Counted from the first letter of the stretch, positions 7,503 to 16,402 are shown. The stretch: DNA of 64,000 bases from Alicyclobacillus sp. ALC3 (GCF_028751195.1 NZ_CP066784.1:3906001-3970000), one strand, 5' to 3'. Made by a program: numbers and translations. Notes: generated by a model not told the origin, from the sequence alone.

Positions 7503-9011
7503 TCAGCGCACTGCCGCGCCCGTCAGATAGTCGAGCGCACTTGCCGCTACCTGTTCGCCGTGGCGAATGCAGTCTGGGACACCGATGCCGTAATATCCTG
7601 CTCCCGCGATGTATACGCCTGGCGCGGACTGTGCCAGTGCTTGCTCGGCCCGTTCCACCCGCTTGAGGTGTCCCACTTGATATTGCGGCATCGCGTGATT
7701 CCAACGCGTGACCAGCGTGTACTGCGGCTTGGCGTCGAGGTGGAGAAGGGATTTCAACTCAGCTCGCACCGCTTCGACGATGCCCGGGTCGTCGAGTTCC
7801 AGTCCGGATTGCTGCCCAGCCCGTCCGACATAACAGCGGATCACGATATGCCCGTCCGGTGTCGTATGTGGCCACTTGCTCGACAGCCACGTGCTAGCGG
7901 TGATGGCTCGATTCTCCGTGCGAGGCACAAGAAAGCCAGAGGCATCGAGCTCACCTGGCACTTGGTTCTCTCGGTAGACTAAGATCACGGTTGCCGTCGA
8001 AACGTATTCAATCTGAGCAATTTCCGCTGCTGCCTGAGGCGAAATTTGCTTCAGTATCTGTGCGGCGCTCATAGCCGGCGTTGCGCAAATAACCGTGTCC
8101 GCGTGCAGGGTTTCTTGGACACCTTCGCGTATCGTTGAAACACTGTAACTGCCGTCTGGTCGAGCACTCACATCGATCACCGGCGCAAGGGTACGCAGGT
8201 CGGCCCAATCGGCGAGTTCATCGTACAGCCGCTCGATTATGCTCTGCAATCCGTGTCGTACGGTCACAAATGTGCTGCGGCCTGCGGCTGCGCCGATCGG
8301 TGCACTATCGGTTGCGGCCCCACTCGAGGCGGACGCTTGTTTCGCCTTTTCCAGCCGTGCCAATAGGGCTTGGCGCTCGGTTCGCGATCCGATGATGATA
8401 CTGCGGTACTTTCGCTCGAGCTCGAGAAACTGCGGGAACGTCGTCTGGAGGCTGAGGTGGTCGATCGACCCTGCGTAAATTCCAGCTTGCAGAGGTTCAC
8501 AGATGCGTTCGACCACAGCATCGCCCAGTCGACGGCGCAAAAATGCTCCGACCGACTGATCTTTGTCCTGGTGACCTCGGGGCAAAACCATATCCATGAG
8601 CGCGCGGGCTTTCTCAGAACCAGAGAGGAGCTCGGTCTTCATGAACAAGCCGAGGTCTGCAGGGATACCCATATTTGTGCCTGCCGGCATCGGAGTCAGT
8701 TGGCCCCGATAGACCATGTACGTCTTCTGAGCCTTCGGGTTAGGATTTGTACCCACCATTTCGGACTCCAAACCGAGGTCGCGAATCAAGCGCGTCGCAG
8801 CTTCTTTGCGGGCTAGTAAAGAATCGGGTCCGCGTTCGAGAACAAAACCGTCTTGGCGATGGGTGAAAATCTTGCCGCCAAAACGGTCGCCTTGTTCAAG
8901 GACAGTACAGTGAATGGATATATCTCGTGCGTCAGCAAGCTGCTTCAATCGGTAGGCGGCTGTCAGCCCCGTAATCCCGCCGCCGACAATCACGACATCC
9001 TGGCTTTTCAT
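7503..9011 (-). CDS. hemY: Coproporphyrinogen III / protoporphyrinogen oxidase HemY (CgoX)
   Basis: This 502-residue FAD enzyme has the dinucleotide-binding GGGITGLTAAYRL near the N-terminus, followed by the EQGDRFGGKI ribose-binding part. The C-terminal FAD motif is PGVYIAGAGYYGIGVPDCIR. It performs the six-electron oxidation of the porphyrinogen. In Bacillota the physiological substrate is coproporphyrinogen III (coproporphyrin-dependent heme pathway). It is the last gene of the hemE-hemH-hemY operon, and its ATG overlaps the hemH stop (ATGA), which implies translational coupling. Confidence 0.95.
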   Translation of the reverse strand: MKSQDVVIVGGGITGLTAAYRLKQLADARDISIHCTVLEQGDRFGGKIFTHRQDGFVLERGPDSLLARKEAATRLIRDLGLESEMVGTNPNPKAQKTYMVYRGQLTPMPAGTNMGIPADLGLFMKTELLSGSEKARALMDMVLPRGHQDKDQSVGAFLRRRLGDAVVERICEPLQAGIYAGSIDHLSLQTTFPQFLELERKYRSIIIGSRTERQALLARLEKAKQASASSGAATDSAPIGAAAGRSTFVTVRHGLQSIIERLYDELADWADLRTLAPVIDVSARPDGSYSVSTIREGVQETLHADTVICATPAMSAAQILKQISPQAAAEIAQIEYVSTATVILVYRENQVPGELDASGFLVPRTENRAITASTWLSSKWPHTTPDGHIVIRCYVGRAGQQSGLELDDPGIVEAVRAELKSLLHLDAKPQYTLVTRWNHAMPQYQVGHLKRVERAEQALAQSAPGVYIAGAGYYGIGVPDCIRHGEQVAASALDYLTGAAVR

Positions 9012-9976
9012 CGTTCTGTCTCCGCAGCCGTCTCCCGAGACCGCACAACATCTCGCAATACGTCGATGAACGCGGGGTCTGCGTTCAAGTTTTCTGTGCG
9101 AGCCAGCTTGATGCCAAGCTCGTGCGCGAGGGCTTGGGCTTCGATATCGACGTCGTACAGCACTTCAAGGTGGTCTGAGACAAAACCGACGGGGCACAAG
9201 AGCACGTTCTTGCGGCCGTTTGCAGCTAGGTCGCGGAGCACATCAAGAATGTCTGGACCGAGCCATTTGTCCGCCGTCCGCCCAGCACTTTGCCACGCGA
9301 ACATGTACTGCTTGAGATTCAGAGCTTTAGCTACAGCATCGCCGGTGGCGTGCAACTGGTCTTGATATGGGTCGCCAGCTGCAAGGATTTTCTCTGGCAG
9401 GCTGTGAGCAGAGAAGACCACCATCACATCTTCTGCGTTGCCAAAGTCAGTCAAACGGGAGCGCACGCGGTTCGCAATCAACTGTAAAAACTTCACGTTG
9501 TCATACCAGAAGTCCACGTGATAGAGCGCTAAGTTTCCGGCTTCGCGCGCGGCGTCCGAAGCCGCTCGTTGGTATTCGGCCACGCTCCGGGTCGAGTAGT
9601 GTGGAGCGAGCACGAGCGTAACGGCTTCTGCGATACCGTCTTGCGCCATTTGCTGGACTATGTCGCCGATAAACGGGTGGGTGTGTTTCATCCCTAGATA
9701 AACACGAACCGGTCGACCGCCATCAGCGTTGAGAGCGGTCTCGAGTCCACGGGCCTCCGCTTCGGTAATGGCGTTGAGCGGAGACAGGCCGCCAATCGCC
9801 TGGTAACGCCGGAGCAAATCATCTAGAAGTTCCTTCGTCGGAGGGTGGCCGTGTCGAATGTGCGTGTAGTAGGCCTCGACTTCGTCGACTTGACGCGGGG
9901 TGCCGTACGCCATGAGTAAGATGCCAAGCGGTGCCTGTTCAAGTGGGGTATCGGTTGACGATGGTACTTGTGTCAA
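9008..9976 (-). CDS. hemH: Coproporphyrin ferrochelatase HemH (CpfC)
   Basis: This 322-residue ferrochelatase inserts Fe(II) into coproporphyrin III (or protoporphyrin). The catalytic-site landmarks are present: ILLMAYGTPRQVDEVEAYYTH near the N-terminus, FSAHSLPEKI with the metal-site His, and GFVSDHLEVLYD with the acidic partner. No C-terminal Fe-S cysteine cluster is seen, as is usual for the soluble Bacillus type. The start is a TTG (9976) behind AAGGAGG. It lies 21 bases after hemE and overlaps hemY by four bases. Confidence 0.95.
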   Translation of the reverse strand: MTQVPSSTDTPLEQAPLGILLMAYGTPRQVDEVEAYYTHIRHGHPPTKELLDDLLRRYQAIGGLSPLNAITEAEARGLETALNADGGRPVRVYLGMKHTHPFIGDIVQQMAQDGIAEAVTLVLAPHYSTRSVAEYQRAASDAAREAGNLALYHVDFWYDNVKFLQLIANRVRSRLTDFGNAEDVMVVFSAHSLPEKILAAGDPYQDQLHATGDAVAKALNLKQYMFAWQSAGRTADKWLGPDILDVLRDLAANGRKNVLLCPVGFVSDHLEVLYDVDIEAQALAHELGIKLARTENLNADPAFIDVLRDVVRSRETAAETER

Positions 9977-9997
9977 GCTAGTTCCTCCTTACCATGC

Positions 9998-11062
9998 CTA
10001 AAACTTGGCGACAGACTGCGCAATGCACTCGCTGCTGTAGGCGTGGACAAAGTCGGTTAATTGCCGCAATATAGCGGTCTCAATCGGCGGATTGTTGTGA
10101 ACAACCCCGTGACCGAGGTTGAAGATGAAACCCGGTGCCGCAAGTCCCGCATCGACGATGGCACGTGCTCTAGGTAGAATGGCTGACCAAGGGGCAAACA
10201 GCATCGCAGGGTCGAGATTGCCCTGGATCGCGATATTTGAACCGAGTCTCGCGCGCGCAGACTCGATTGGAACGCGCCAGTCAATGCTGACAACTGTCGC
10301 TCCAGTTTTAGCAATGAGAGGCAACAGTTCGCCTGTGACGACGCCAGAGTAAATGAGTGGAACACCGTGCGGCTCTAAAGCTGCGAATACGCGTTGAATC
10401 ACCGGCAGCACAAAAGTTTCGAAATCCTCAGGGGCGAGGCTGCCAACCCAACTGTCAAACAACTGCACGGCGCGCGCGCCAGCGTCGATTTGTGCTGTTA
10501 GATACGATATTGTCATATCCGCGAGCTTGTCCATCAGCGACTGCCAAACGTCGGGCTCACTCCACATCAGTTGCTTGGTGCGAACGTAATTTCGGGAAGG
10601 TCCACCTTCCACTAGGTAACTGGCCAGTGTGAAAGGCCCACCTGTAAAGCCGATCAGCGGCACCTTCAAATCCCGATGCAACATCTGAATGGTGTCAAAG
10701 ACATAGGGAAGTTCAGCAACGGGATCGTACAGATGTAAGCGGTCGACGTCGCTCTGTGACCGGATCGGTGACTCAATGACAGGGCCAACGGCCTCTTTGA
10801 TGTCAAATTGTACCCCGAGCGGCCCAACCGGAACCATGATGTCTGAGAACAGAATGGCAGCGTCCACGTTAAGCTGTTCGACAGGAAGCATGGTGACCTC
10901 TTTGCACACTTCTGGGTGACGGACAATATCCAGCAAGGAGTAACGCTCGCGAATCTTGCGGTATTCAGGCTGGTAGCGCCCAGCCTGGCGCATGTACCAG
11001 ACCGGCAGACGGTCGACAGGACGGCGCCAGCAGGCGTCGAGAAAACGCGTATTTTCCAGCAT
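9998..11062 (-). CDS. hemE: Uroporphyrinogen III decarboxylase HemE
   Basis: This roughly 354-residue enzyme converts uroporphyrinogen III to coproporphyrinogen III by four decarboxylations. The classic N-terminal signature (RLPVWYMRQAGRYQPEYR) is intact, as are the ILFSDIMVPVGPLGV and GHGVVHNNPP regions. ATG 11062 has GAGAGGG upstream and gives the usual family length; a longer in-frame start at 11125 would add 21 atypical residues. First gene of the heme operon. Confidence 0.95.
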   Translation of the reverse strand: MLENTRFLDACWRRPVDRLPVWYMRQAGRYQPEYRKIRERYSLLDIVRHPEVCKEVTMLPVEQLNVDAAILFSDIMVPVGPLGVQFDIKEAVGPVIESPIRSQSDVDRLHLYDPVAELPYVFDTIQMLHRDLKVPLIGFTGGPFTLASYLVEGGPSRNYVRTKQLMWSEPDVWQSLMDKLADMTISYLTAQIDAGARAVQLFDSWVGSLAPEDFETFVLPVIQRVFAALEPHGVPLIYSGVVTGELLPLIAKTGATVVSIDWRVPIESARARLGSNIAIQGNLDPAMLFAPWSAILPRARAIVDAGLAAPGFIFNLGHGVVHNNPPIETAILRQLTDFVHAYSSECIAQSVAKF

Positions 11063-11226
11063 GAACACCCTCTCTTCCGACAATGAGTCCAGGTTAGTTA
11101 TACCGTGCCAACGCGGGGGATGCAACCGCCTCCCAGATCTTGACCGTCAGGGGTATAATAGTACTGTCTGAACTCGGTTGTATCAGTCGGCTTCAGCCAA
11201 CTGACGACCACCAGGGGGGTATTTCC
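11063..11226. other. Divergent intergenic region hemE / bacilliredoxin
   Basis: A -10-like TATAAT lies on the plus strand at 11154-11159, and TATTAT can be read from the same bases on the minus strand. No well-spaced -35 was found for either. It should contain both divergent promoters; no riboswitch or clear operator was recognised. Confidence 0.4.
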
Positions 11227-11655
11227 ATGAGTCTTGAACTCGACTTCTACGCCATGATGATTCAACCCATGCGCGATGAACTCACTGAAATCGGCTTCCA
11301 AGAGTTGAAAAGCTCGGAAGCAGTCGACGAAGCACTTCAGAACAAGCCAGGTACGACACTCGTGTTTGTGAACTCCGTCTGCGGATGTGCTGGCGGCATC
11401 GCTCGTCCGGCTGCTGCGTTGGCACTTGATCACGACGTGCGTCCCGACCACTTGGTCACTGTGTTCGCTGGCCAGGATAAAGATGCAACGGCTCGCGCCC
11501 GCGAGTACTTTGAAGGCAACCCACCGTCTTCGCCGTCAGTTTGGCTGATGAAGGACGGCAAGCTCGTGTCGATGTTGCACCGCAGCGACATTGAAGGCAC
11601 CAACGCCCAGCACGTCGCTTCGCGTCTGCAAGAGATGTTTGACGAATACTGCTGA
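11227..11655 (+). CDS. Bacilliredoxin (BrxA/BrxB, YphP/YqiW family)
   Basis: This 142-residue thioredoxin-like protein has the diagnostic Cys-Gly-Cys redox motif at 52-54 (FVNSVCGCAGG). Bacilliredoxins remove bacillithiol from S-bacillithiolated proteins in low-GC Gram-positive bacteria, so the organism probably makes bacillithiol. The family-typical Pro-rich start (DFYAMMIQPMRDELT) and end (LQEMFDEYC) are present. The start ATG has AGGGGGG upstream. It is a single gene with its own terminator; the divergent hemE operon may share the control region. Confidence 0.93.
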   Translation: MSLELDFYAMMIQPMRDELTEIGFQELKSSEAVDEALQNKPGTTLVFVNSVCGCAGGIARPAAALALDHDVRPDHLVTVFAGQDKDATARAREYFEGNPPSSPSVWLMKDGKLVSMLHRSDIEGTNAQHVASRLQEMFDEYC

Positions 11656-11694
11656 GTATTTACTTTTAGAGCGAAGACTGTGACGCGATTTCGG

Positions 11695-11721
11695 AAGGGT
11701 GGCTGTCGGCCGCCCTTTTTT
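11695..11721 (+). terminator. Rho-independent terminator of the bacilliredoxin gene
   Basis: AAGGGTGGC pairs with GCCGCCCTT (one G-U pair) and is followed by six T residues. Confidence 0.85.
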
Positions 11722-11766
11722 GTTGAGGTGAGAAGACCGCATCCGTGAACCGTGAGCACCTGTTCG

Positions 11767-11798
11767 TTGCGCCCTATCTTGCGGTTAGTGTACACTAA
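11767..11798 (+). promoter_or_regulatory. Candidate promoter and 14-bp palindromic operator of the Nramp-like gene
   Basis: TTAGTGTACACTAA at 11785-11798 is a perfect palindrome. It overlaps a plausible -10 (TACACT, 11791-11796), with TTGCGC 18 bases upstream as -35. TTAG/CTAA arms are common in DtxR-family operators, and a DtxR-family gene lies 2.6 kb downstream. The link is inference. Confidence 0.5.
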
Positions 11799-11814
11799 TT
11801 CAGCGATTTAGCAC

Positions 11815-13125
11815 GTGAAGTTGGACTTGATGAGGCGAAGAGTCCAGCAAGGCGGGGTGACAAGCAGATTGGAAGCTTCGGATCAAATCGGTCTGCCAAC
11901 CACGCCGTTGCGACGGTTGTTGAGTGTCTTTGCTATCTTCGGACCCGGCATCATTGTGATGTTGGCGAACACAGACGCCGGGTGCATCATCACCGCTGCG
12001 CAGTCGGGGGCAGAGTGGGGCTACGCGATGGTGTTGCCGCAACTGCTTCTCATCCCGATTGTCTACGTGGTTCAGGAAATTACGGTCCGGCTTGGCATTG
12101 CGACCGGGAAGGGTCACGGCGATTTGATCCGTGACCGCTTCGGGACGAAGTGGGCGTATTTTTCGGTGACGACGCTGTTTCTTTCTGCCGTGGGCGCACT
12201 GGTCACGGAGTTTGCCGGCATCGCCGGTGTCGGGGAACTGTTCAACATCTCGCCGCGTTACAGTGTCTCACTCGCCACTGTCTTCTTGATTGCACTGGGT
12301 TTTACGGGCAGCTACAAGCGCGTCGAGCGTATCGGCATCGCACTTGGACTATTTGAGCTCTTGCTGATTCCGGGTGCCATTCTTGCTCACCCGAAAGGAC
12401 AAGCTGTGTGGGCAGGATTACAGACGATTCCGCTGCACAACGCATCTTACGTATACTTGCTTGCTGCCAACGTTGGCGCGGTGATTATGCCGTGGATGAT
12501 CTTCTACCAACAATCTGCTGTTGTTGACCGCGGACTGCAACGCAAAGACCTGCGGGCAGCTCGATTAGACACGGCAGTCGGTTCAGTCCTGACACAAGTG
12601 GTGATGATTGCGGTCGTGGTGATGATTGCGGCCACCGTAGGAACAGTGAACCCGAGCCAAGCGCTGAATAACGTGCCACAGATTGCGAACGGTCTGGTCC
12701 CTTTCCTGGGCCGGAGCGGAGCAAAGGTGATTTTCGGGCTCGGCATGCTCGGGGCGAGTTTCGTTGCGGCATTAGTGGTCTCGCTGGCAGGGGCGTGGGG
12801 CATTGGCGAAGTCGTTGGGTTTCAGCACAGCGTGAACAGCAGAGTTCGCGATGCCAAGTGGTTTTACCTCATCTACACTCTAGTCCACATCGGTGGCGCC
12901 GCCCTGGTGTTTAGTGGTATGAATCTGGTCAATTTGTCTGTCGATACAGAAGTCATGAACGCGCTTCTGCTTCCAGTTGTCCTCGGGTTCTTACTCCTGC
13001 TCGAGTCGAGGGTGCTGCCTGTCGAATGGAGAATGCGGGGTTTCAACAAAGCTCTCGTTTGGTCGCTCTCCTTCATCGTCATGGCCTTTGGCGGTTACAT
13101 GGCGTTTCGCTTGGTCGCTGCGTGA
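11815..13125 (+). CDS. Nramp-related divalent metal transporter with altered metal-site motifs
   Basis: This roughly 436-residue, 11-12 helix protein belongs to the SLC11/Nramp superfamily. The helix-1 metal site is ANTDAGC at about 51-57, where canonical Mn/Fe transporters have Asp-Pro-Gly-Asn: the Asp is kept, Pro becomes Ala and Asn becomes Cys. The helix-6 site reads Met-Pro-Trp at about 225-227, where the classical motif is Met-Pro-His. Such departures are seen in the Nramp-related Mg2+/Mn2+ transporter branch (NRMT). The start is uncertain (GTG 11815, ATG 11830); neither has a strong ribosome site. It sits behind a palindromic operator, so metal-responsive control is plausible. Confidence 0.8.
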   Translation: MKLDLMRRRVQQGGVTSRLEASDQIGLPTTPLRRLLSVFAIFGPGIIVMLANTDAGCIITAAQSGAEWGYAMVLPQLLLIPIVYVVQEITVRLGIATGKGHGDLIRDRFGTKWAYFSVTTLFLSAVGALVTEFAGIAGVGELFNISPRYSVSLATVFLIALGFTGSYKRVERIGIALGLFELLLIPGAILAHPKGQAVWAGLQTIPLHNASYVYLLAANVGAVIMPWMIFYQQSAVVDRGLQRKDLRAARLDTAVGSVLTQVVMIAVVVMIAATVGTVNPSQALNNVPQIANGLVPFLGRSGAKVIFGLGMLGASFVAALVVSLAGAWGIGEVVGFQHSVNSRVRDAKWFYLIYTLVHIGGAALVFSGMNLVNLSVDTEVMNALLLPVVLGFLLLLESRVLPVEWRMRGFNKALVWSLSFIVMAFGGYMAFRLVAA

Positions 13126-13170
13126 AGCAAGTGTGCGGGACATAGCCTGCTAGCCTCAGAGAATCAGCGA

Positions 13171-14346
13171 ATGTGTGCTTCACAGACTTTCCTATCGTTG
13201 TTCGGGAATACTTCTGCTATGTGGAGAACAGTCTGGGGCGCAATTGTGCGCGTAAGCTACATCTGGAAAGTTGCTCTGGCGGCTGGCCTGTCTTGGAACG
13301 TCGCAGAGTGGGGCGGCCTGAAACACCCGTATTTTGCGCCACTAGCGGCCATTTTGTGTCTGCAGGTGACGGTCACAGCGTCTGTGCGGCGCAGTGTTGA
13401 GCGGGTGGTAGGCATTGTCGGGGGCGTAATTTTGGCGGATGTCACGGCGAGCGCCCTTGGCCTGCACGGGTGGAGCATTGCGCTGTTGGTCTTGGCTGGG
13501 TTGACCGGGGCACGGCTGCTCCATCTTCAGCGAACCGCCGTACCGCAGGTCGCGGTGAGCGCGCTGATGGTGCTCTCGTCGGGGTCTCATCACCTTGGGT
13601 ACTCGTTCGATCGCGTGATCAACACATTCATCGGCGCCCTCATTGCGCTATTGGTGAGCCTGTTGATTTTGCCCCCGGACTATTCATCGCAGGCGACCCG
13701 TGCTGTGAAGACAGCGGGAGTAGCCCTAGCTCGCCGTTTTACGGACATCGCAGAGTGGTTACGGAGTGGAGCGTCGCTCACATCTGGACGCGAACTGCAA
13801 AGGGACACTCAAGCTTACCTCGAGACGTTGCACCAAGCCACGGCAGAAGGCGAACTGGCTCTCGCCGAGGTGTCTTACAGTTGGCTTGCCCGTCGCCGAC
13901 AGTCAAAGCTGGCGGGACTCCACACGGAACTGCTGCGGTTGCGTCAGGGACATGCGCACGCTGCCGGCGTTTTGCGCTCTTTGCTTGAATGGGAGGAGGC
14001 GACTGGAGGCATCGCAGGGCAAGTTCGCGAGCGCTGGGCAGAGCACTTCTGCGCTGCGAGTGATGCAGTCTTGACGTGGGCAAACACAGTCGTTGGTGCT
14101 TCGGGGACGGCTTCCACCGCAGTTGACTCGAGCGGCGACGGTTGCCAGGACGCCAACCCGCTAGAGAAGTTTGCTCAGCGTCACAGATGGCTTTTTGACC
14201 ATGACGCAAAGGACTTTGTGGCCTTCTATGAAGGAGCGCTTTGGAACGACCTTCGCCAACTGATGGAGGAACTGCGTCAGCCCACCGAACGAGGGAATGC
14301 CAGTGCTGCCAAGTCCGAATCTGTTTTTGGTGAACGTGGCCAATAG
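13171..14346 (+). CDS. FUSC / aromatic-acid-exporter-like membrane protein
   Basis: This 391-residue protein has an N-terminal block of about six hydrophobic segments (roughly residues 30-170) containing LKHPYFAPLAAILCLQVTV and ERVVGIVGGVILADV. Both are typical of FUSC-family proteins (PF13515 and relatives). A long soluble, probably helical C-terminal half follows. Family members are proposed exporters of aromatic acids or toxic metabolites. The start could instead be ATG 13219. It lies 45 bases after the Nramp-like gene and may be co-transcribed with it. Function is by similarity only. Confidence 0.65.
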   Translation: MCASQTFLSLFGNTSAMWRTVWGAIVRVSYIWKVALAAGLSWNVAEWGGLKHPYFAPLAAILCLQVTVTASVRRSVERVVGIVGGVILADVTASALGLHGWSIALLVLAGLTGARLLHLQRTAVPQVAVSALMVLSSGSHHLGYSFDRVINTFIGALIALLVSLLILPPDYSSQATRAVKTAGVALARRFTDIAEWLRSGASLTSGRELQRDTQAYLETLHQATAEGELALAEVSYSWLARRRQSKLAGLHTELLRLRQGHAHAAGVLRSLLEWEEATGGIAGQVRERWAEHFCAASDAVLTWANTVVGASGTASTAVDSSGDGCQDANPLEKFAQRHRWLFDHDAKDFVAFYEGALWNDLRQLMEELRQPTERGNASAAKSESVFGERGQ

Positions 14347-14411
14347 CGGCCTATGCTACAATAGATTGATGAGAGAGACCCGAGTGGCGGGCAGGAGAGG
14401 AGAACGCGGGT

Positions 14412-15077
14412 ATGCCGAGAACACACGGCATAGATGAGTACCTGGAGGCCATCTATGTTCTGGATGCCGAAGGAGATGTCGTATTGCCGTCACGGTTGGC
14501 AGACTATCTGGATGTTGCGCGACCGACTGTAACGCAGACGGTGCAGCGGATGACGGCATCCGGCTTTGTTGGCACTGGCGAAGGCCGTTCTATCGTGCTG
14601 ACCGACGAAGGCCGTCGCAAAGCTGAACAGATGGTGCGCAGACACCGCCTGTTGGAGCGCTGGCTGACCGACGAACTTGGGCTCGACTGGGCAGACGCAC
14701 ACGTTGAAGCTGGGAGACTTGAACACGCCATCTCTCCAGAGGTGGAGGAGCGCCTAGCTGAACGGCTCGGGTATCCGACAACTTGTCCGCACGGCAACGT
14801 CATTCCAGGTTCAGGGGCCAAGCAAGTCTCCGGCCGCCCGCTGTCTGGCATGGAAGGCGGGCAGTCTGTGACGGTCGTTCGAATCGTCGAACAGGCCGAA
14901 GAGGACCTCGATTTCCTCCGCTTTCTGCATACTGCAGGCATTGTTCCAGGTGCCAAAGTTGTTCTTTCGAAACCTGCAAGTCCATATGAAGCAGGTGTGC
15001 CGATTGAGGTGGACGGAGCATCCTACTCGCTGGACGAGTCGGTTGCAAAGCGCATTCTGGTGACCCCAAACGCCTGA
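14412..15077 (+). CDS. DtxR-family metal-dependent transcriptional regulator (three-domain)
   Basis: This 221-residue regulator has an N-terminal winged helix (about 1-65), a metal-binding/dimerisation region (about 66-130) and a C-terminal SH3/FeoA-like domain (about 150-221). It is therefore longer than Bacillus MntR (about 142 residues). Likely metal ligands are Glu12, His78, Glu104 and His105. The residue equivalent to MntR Glu99 or DtxR Cys102 appears to be Gly101 (EAGRLEH), which could change metal preference. GAGAGGAG precedes the ATG. Its targets are probably nearby metal transporters, notably the Nramp-like gene upstream, but no operator copy was seen in front of itself. Confidence 0.88.
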   Translation: MPRTHGIDEYLEAIYVLDAEGDVVLPSRLADYLDVARPTVTQTVQRMTASGFVGTGEGRSIVLTDEGRRKAEQMVRRHRLLERWLTDELGLDWADAHVEAGRLEHAISPEVEERLAERLGYPTTCPHGNVIPGSGAKQVSGRPLSGMEGGQSVTVVRIVEQAEEDLDFLRFLHTAGIVPGAKVVLSKPASPYEAGVPIEVDGASYSLDESVAKRILVTPNA

Positions 15078-15200
15078 CCACGCTCGCTCGACGTACATAC
15101 GCTTGGCCTGTTTGGAACACCCTTTTCAGGAATCCTGTGGTCTTGTCTCGTTCGTTACCGGACGTGCGGCCCAGGCCTGCTGAAGGGAGTGTTGTATGGC

Positions 15201-16082
15201 ATGGTTCGGTTTCTTACCGCGGCATGTACGCAGCTCGTGCGAAGTGGACGGTACAGACTCAGCCTTGCTTTGGTCGGGGTGGTGGTCACATTCTCCTGCG
15301 CAGCCCCGGTTTACGCTGATTCTAACGCCCCGAAACGCGTGTTTATCAATGCCAAGTCAGCGATTGTCCTCGACGCCAACACTGGCAAAATCCTCTACGC
15401 GAAAAATGCGGACAAACTTACGTACCCTGCGAGTACGACGAAACTGATGACTGCCATCTTGCTCGTCACCTACCTTCATCCCGACGATCCAGTCTATGTC
15501 AGCACGGCTGCTAGCCGTCAGCCGCGTGTTCGCCTCGGGATTAAGCCAGACACAACCATTCCTGCGGACAAGGCACTGCATGCGCTTCTGATGAAGAGTT
15601 CAAACGACGTAGCGTACGCTATCGCACAGACGATTGGCGGATCGCAGGAAGGTTTTGCACGGATGATGAATATCAAGGCGCGCCTCATTGGCTGCACGGG
15701 CACGAACTTTGTTACGCCCAACGGACTGCATGACGATGACCACCAGTCGACCGCCCACGACATCGCACTGATTTTGGCAACCGCTGTGAAGTACCCGCGC
15801 ATCGTTGAGACGATGCATACGATGAACGACATGGTAGCTGGCAAAGCCATTCACAACACGAACCGTTTCATGTATCTCAGGAACAGCACATTCGGCGAGG
15901 TCATCGGTGGGAAAACAGGATACACATCAAAGGCGATGTTCTGCTTAGCTTTTGCCGTGAAGCAGAATGGCCACGTGATGGTATCCGTGGTCCTTGGCGC
16001 ACCGAATAAGACGGCGATGTACGGAGAAACTCGAGAACTCCTCACTTACGCGCAACAAGGACGACGTGTGCAGATTGTCTAG
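15201..16082 (+). CDS. D-alanyl-D-alanine carboxypeptidase (DacF/PBP5 family)
   Basis: This is a serine D,D-peptidase of the S11 family with all three active-site motifs: Ser-Thr-Thr-Lys at about 78-81, Ser-Ser-Asn at about 133-135 and Lys-Thr-Gly (GGKTGYT). A signal peptide occupies the N-terminus, with a hydrophobic core LSLALVGVVVTF and likely cleavage after PVYA. It trims the terminal D-Ala of peptidoglycan stem peptides outside the membrane. At under 300 residues it lacks the full C-terminal membrane-anchor domain of PBP5, so it may be secreted or loosely bound. ATG 15201 lies 12 bases after AAGGGA; GTG 15189 and TTG 15192 are too close to that site. Confidence 0.9.
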   Translation: MVRFLTAACTQLVRSGRYRLSLALVGVVVTFSCAAPVYADSNAPKRVFINAKSAIVLDANTGKILYAKNADKLTYPASTTKLMTAILLVTYLHPDDPVYVSTAASRQPRVRLGIKPDTTIPADKALHALLMKSSNDVAYAIAQTIGGSQEGFARMMNIKARLIGCTGTNFVTPNGLHDDDHQSTAHDIALILATAVKYPRIVETMHTMNDMVAGKAIHNTNRFMYLRNSTFGEVIGGKTGYTSKAMFCLAFAVKQNGHVMVSVVLGAPNKTAMYGETRELLTYAQQGRRVQIV

Positions 16083-16138
16083 CTGATGGGCGTCTAATTG
16101 AACATTTTGCGACATGGAGACATGCCGTCCTGTCATAT

Positions 16139-16155
16139 GCTGTGAACATCACAGC
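16139..16155 (+). promoter_or_regulatory. Perfect 7-3-7 inverted repeat upstream of the TM2 gene
   Basis: GCTGTGA, ACA, TCACAGC forms an exact inverted repeat 20 bases before the TM2-protein start. It could be an operator or a small hairpin in the leader; there is no T tract. Confidence 0.35.
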
Positions 16156-16175
16156 CGGCGGCAGGGGGAATGAAC

Positions 16176-16400
16176 ATGGGGCGTTCCGTCGCACTGGCGT
16201 ATGTACTCTGGTTTTTTTTAGGGTCGCTCGGAATTCACCGCATGTACTGCGGGCGCATCGGCAGTGGTGTCACGATGTTGGCCATGACCCTGATTGGCGG
16301 TCTCACGTTTCCCATCATGATTGGGCATGTGTTGTTGTTCATCGTCGGCATTTGGTGGCTCCTGGATTTATTCTTGACCGCAGGCATGGCACAGTACTGA
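16176..16400 (+). CDS. TM2-domain small membrane protein
   Basis: This 74-residue protein consists of one TM2 domain (PF05154). It has two hydrophobic helices joined by a short turn, with the typical opening WFFLGSLGIHRMYCGR (the G-x-H-R-x-Y pattern) and the closing WWLLDLFL. The function of these proteins in bacteria is not established. The inner ATG at 16176 is the better start because AGGGGGA lies seven bases before it; the ATG at 16170 is too close. A terminator follows at once, so it is monocistronic. Confidence 0.8.
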   Translation: MGRSVALAYVLWFFLGSLGIHRMYCGRIGSGVTMLAMTLIGGLTFPIMIGHVLLFIVGIWWLLDLFLTAGMAQY

Positions 16401-16402
16401 CT

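Noticed and set aside
11140-11159. TTGACC and TATAAT read as one promoter upstream of the bacilliredoxin gene
   Set aside because: Only eight bases separate the two elements, far short of 16-18. Only the -10-like element is mentioned.
14327-14362. Promoter for the DtxR-family gene (TTGGTG and TACAAT)
   Set aside because: The spacer is 24 bases, so the pair is not credible. The gene may use another promoter or be read from the genes upstream.
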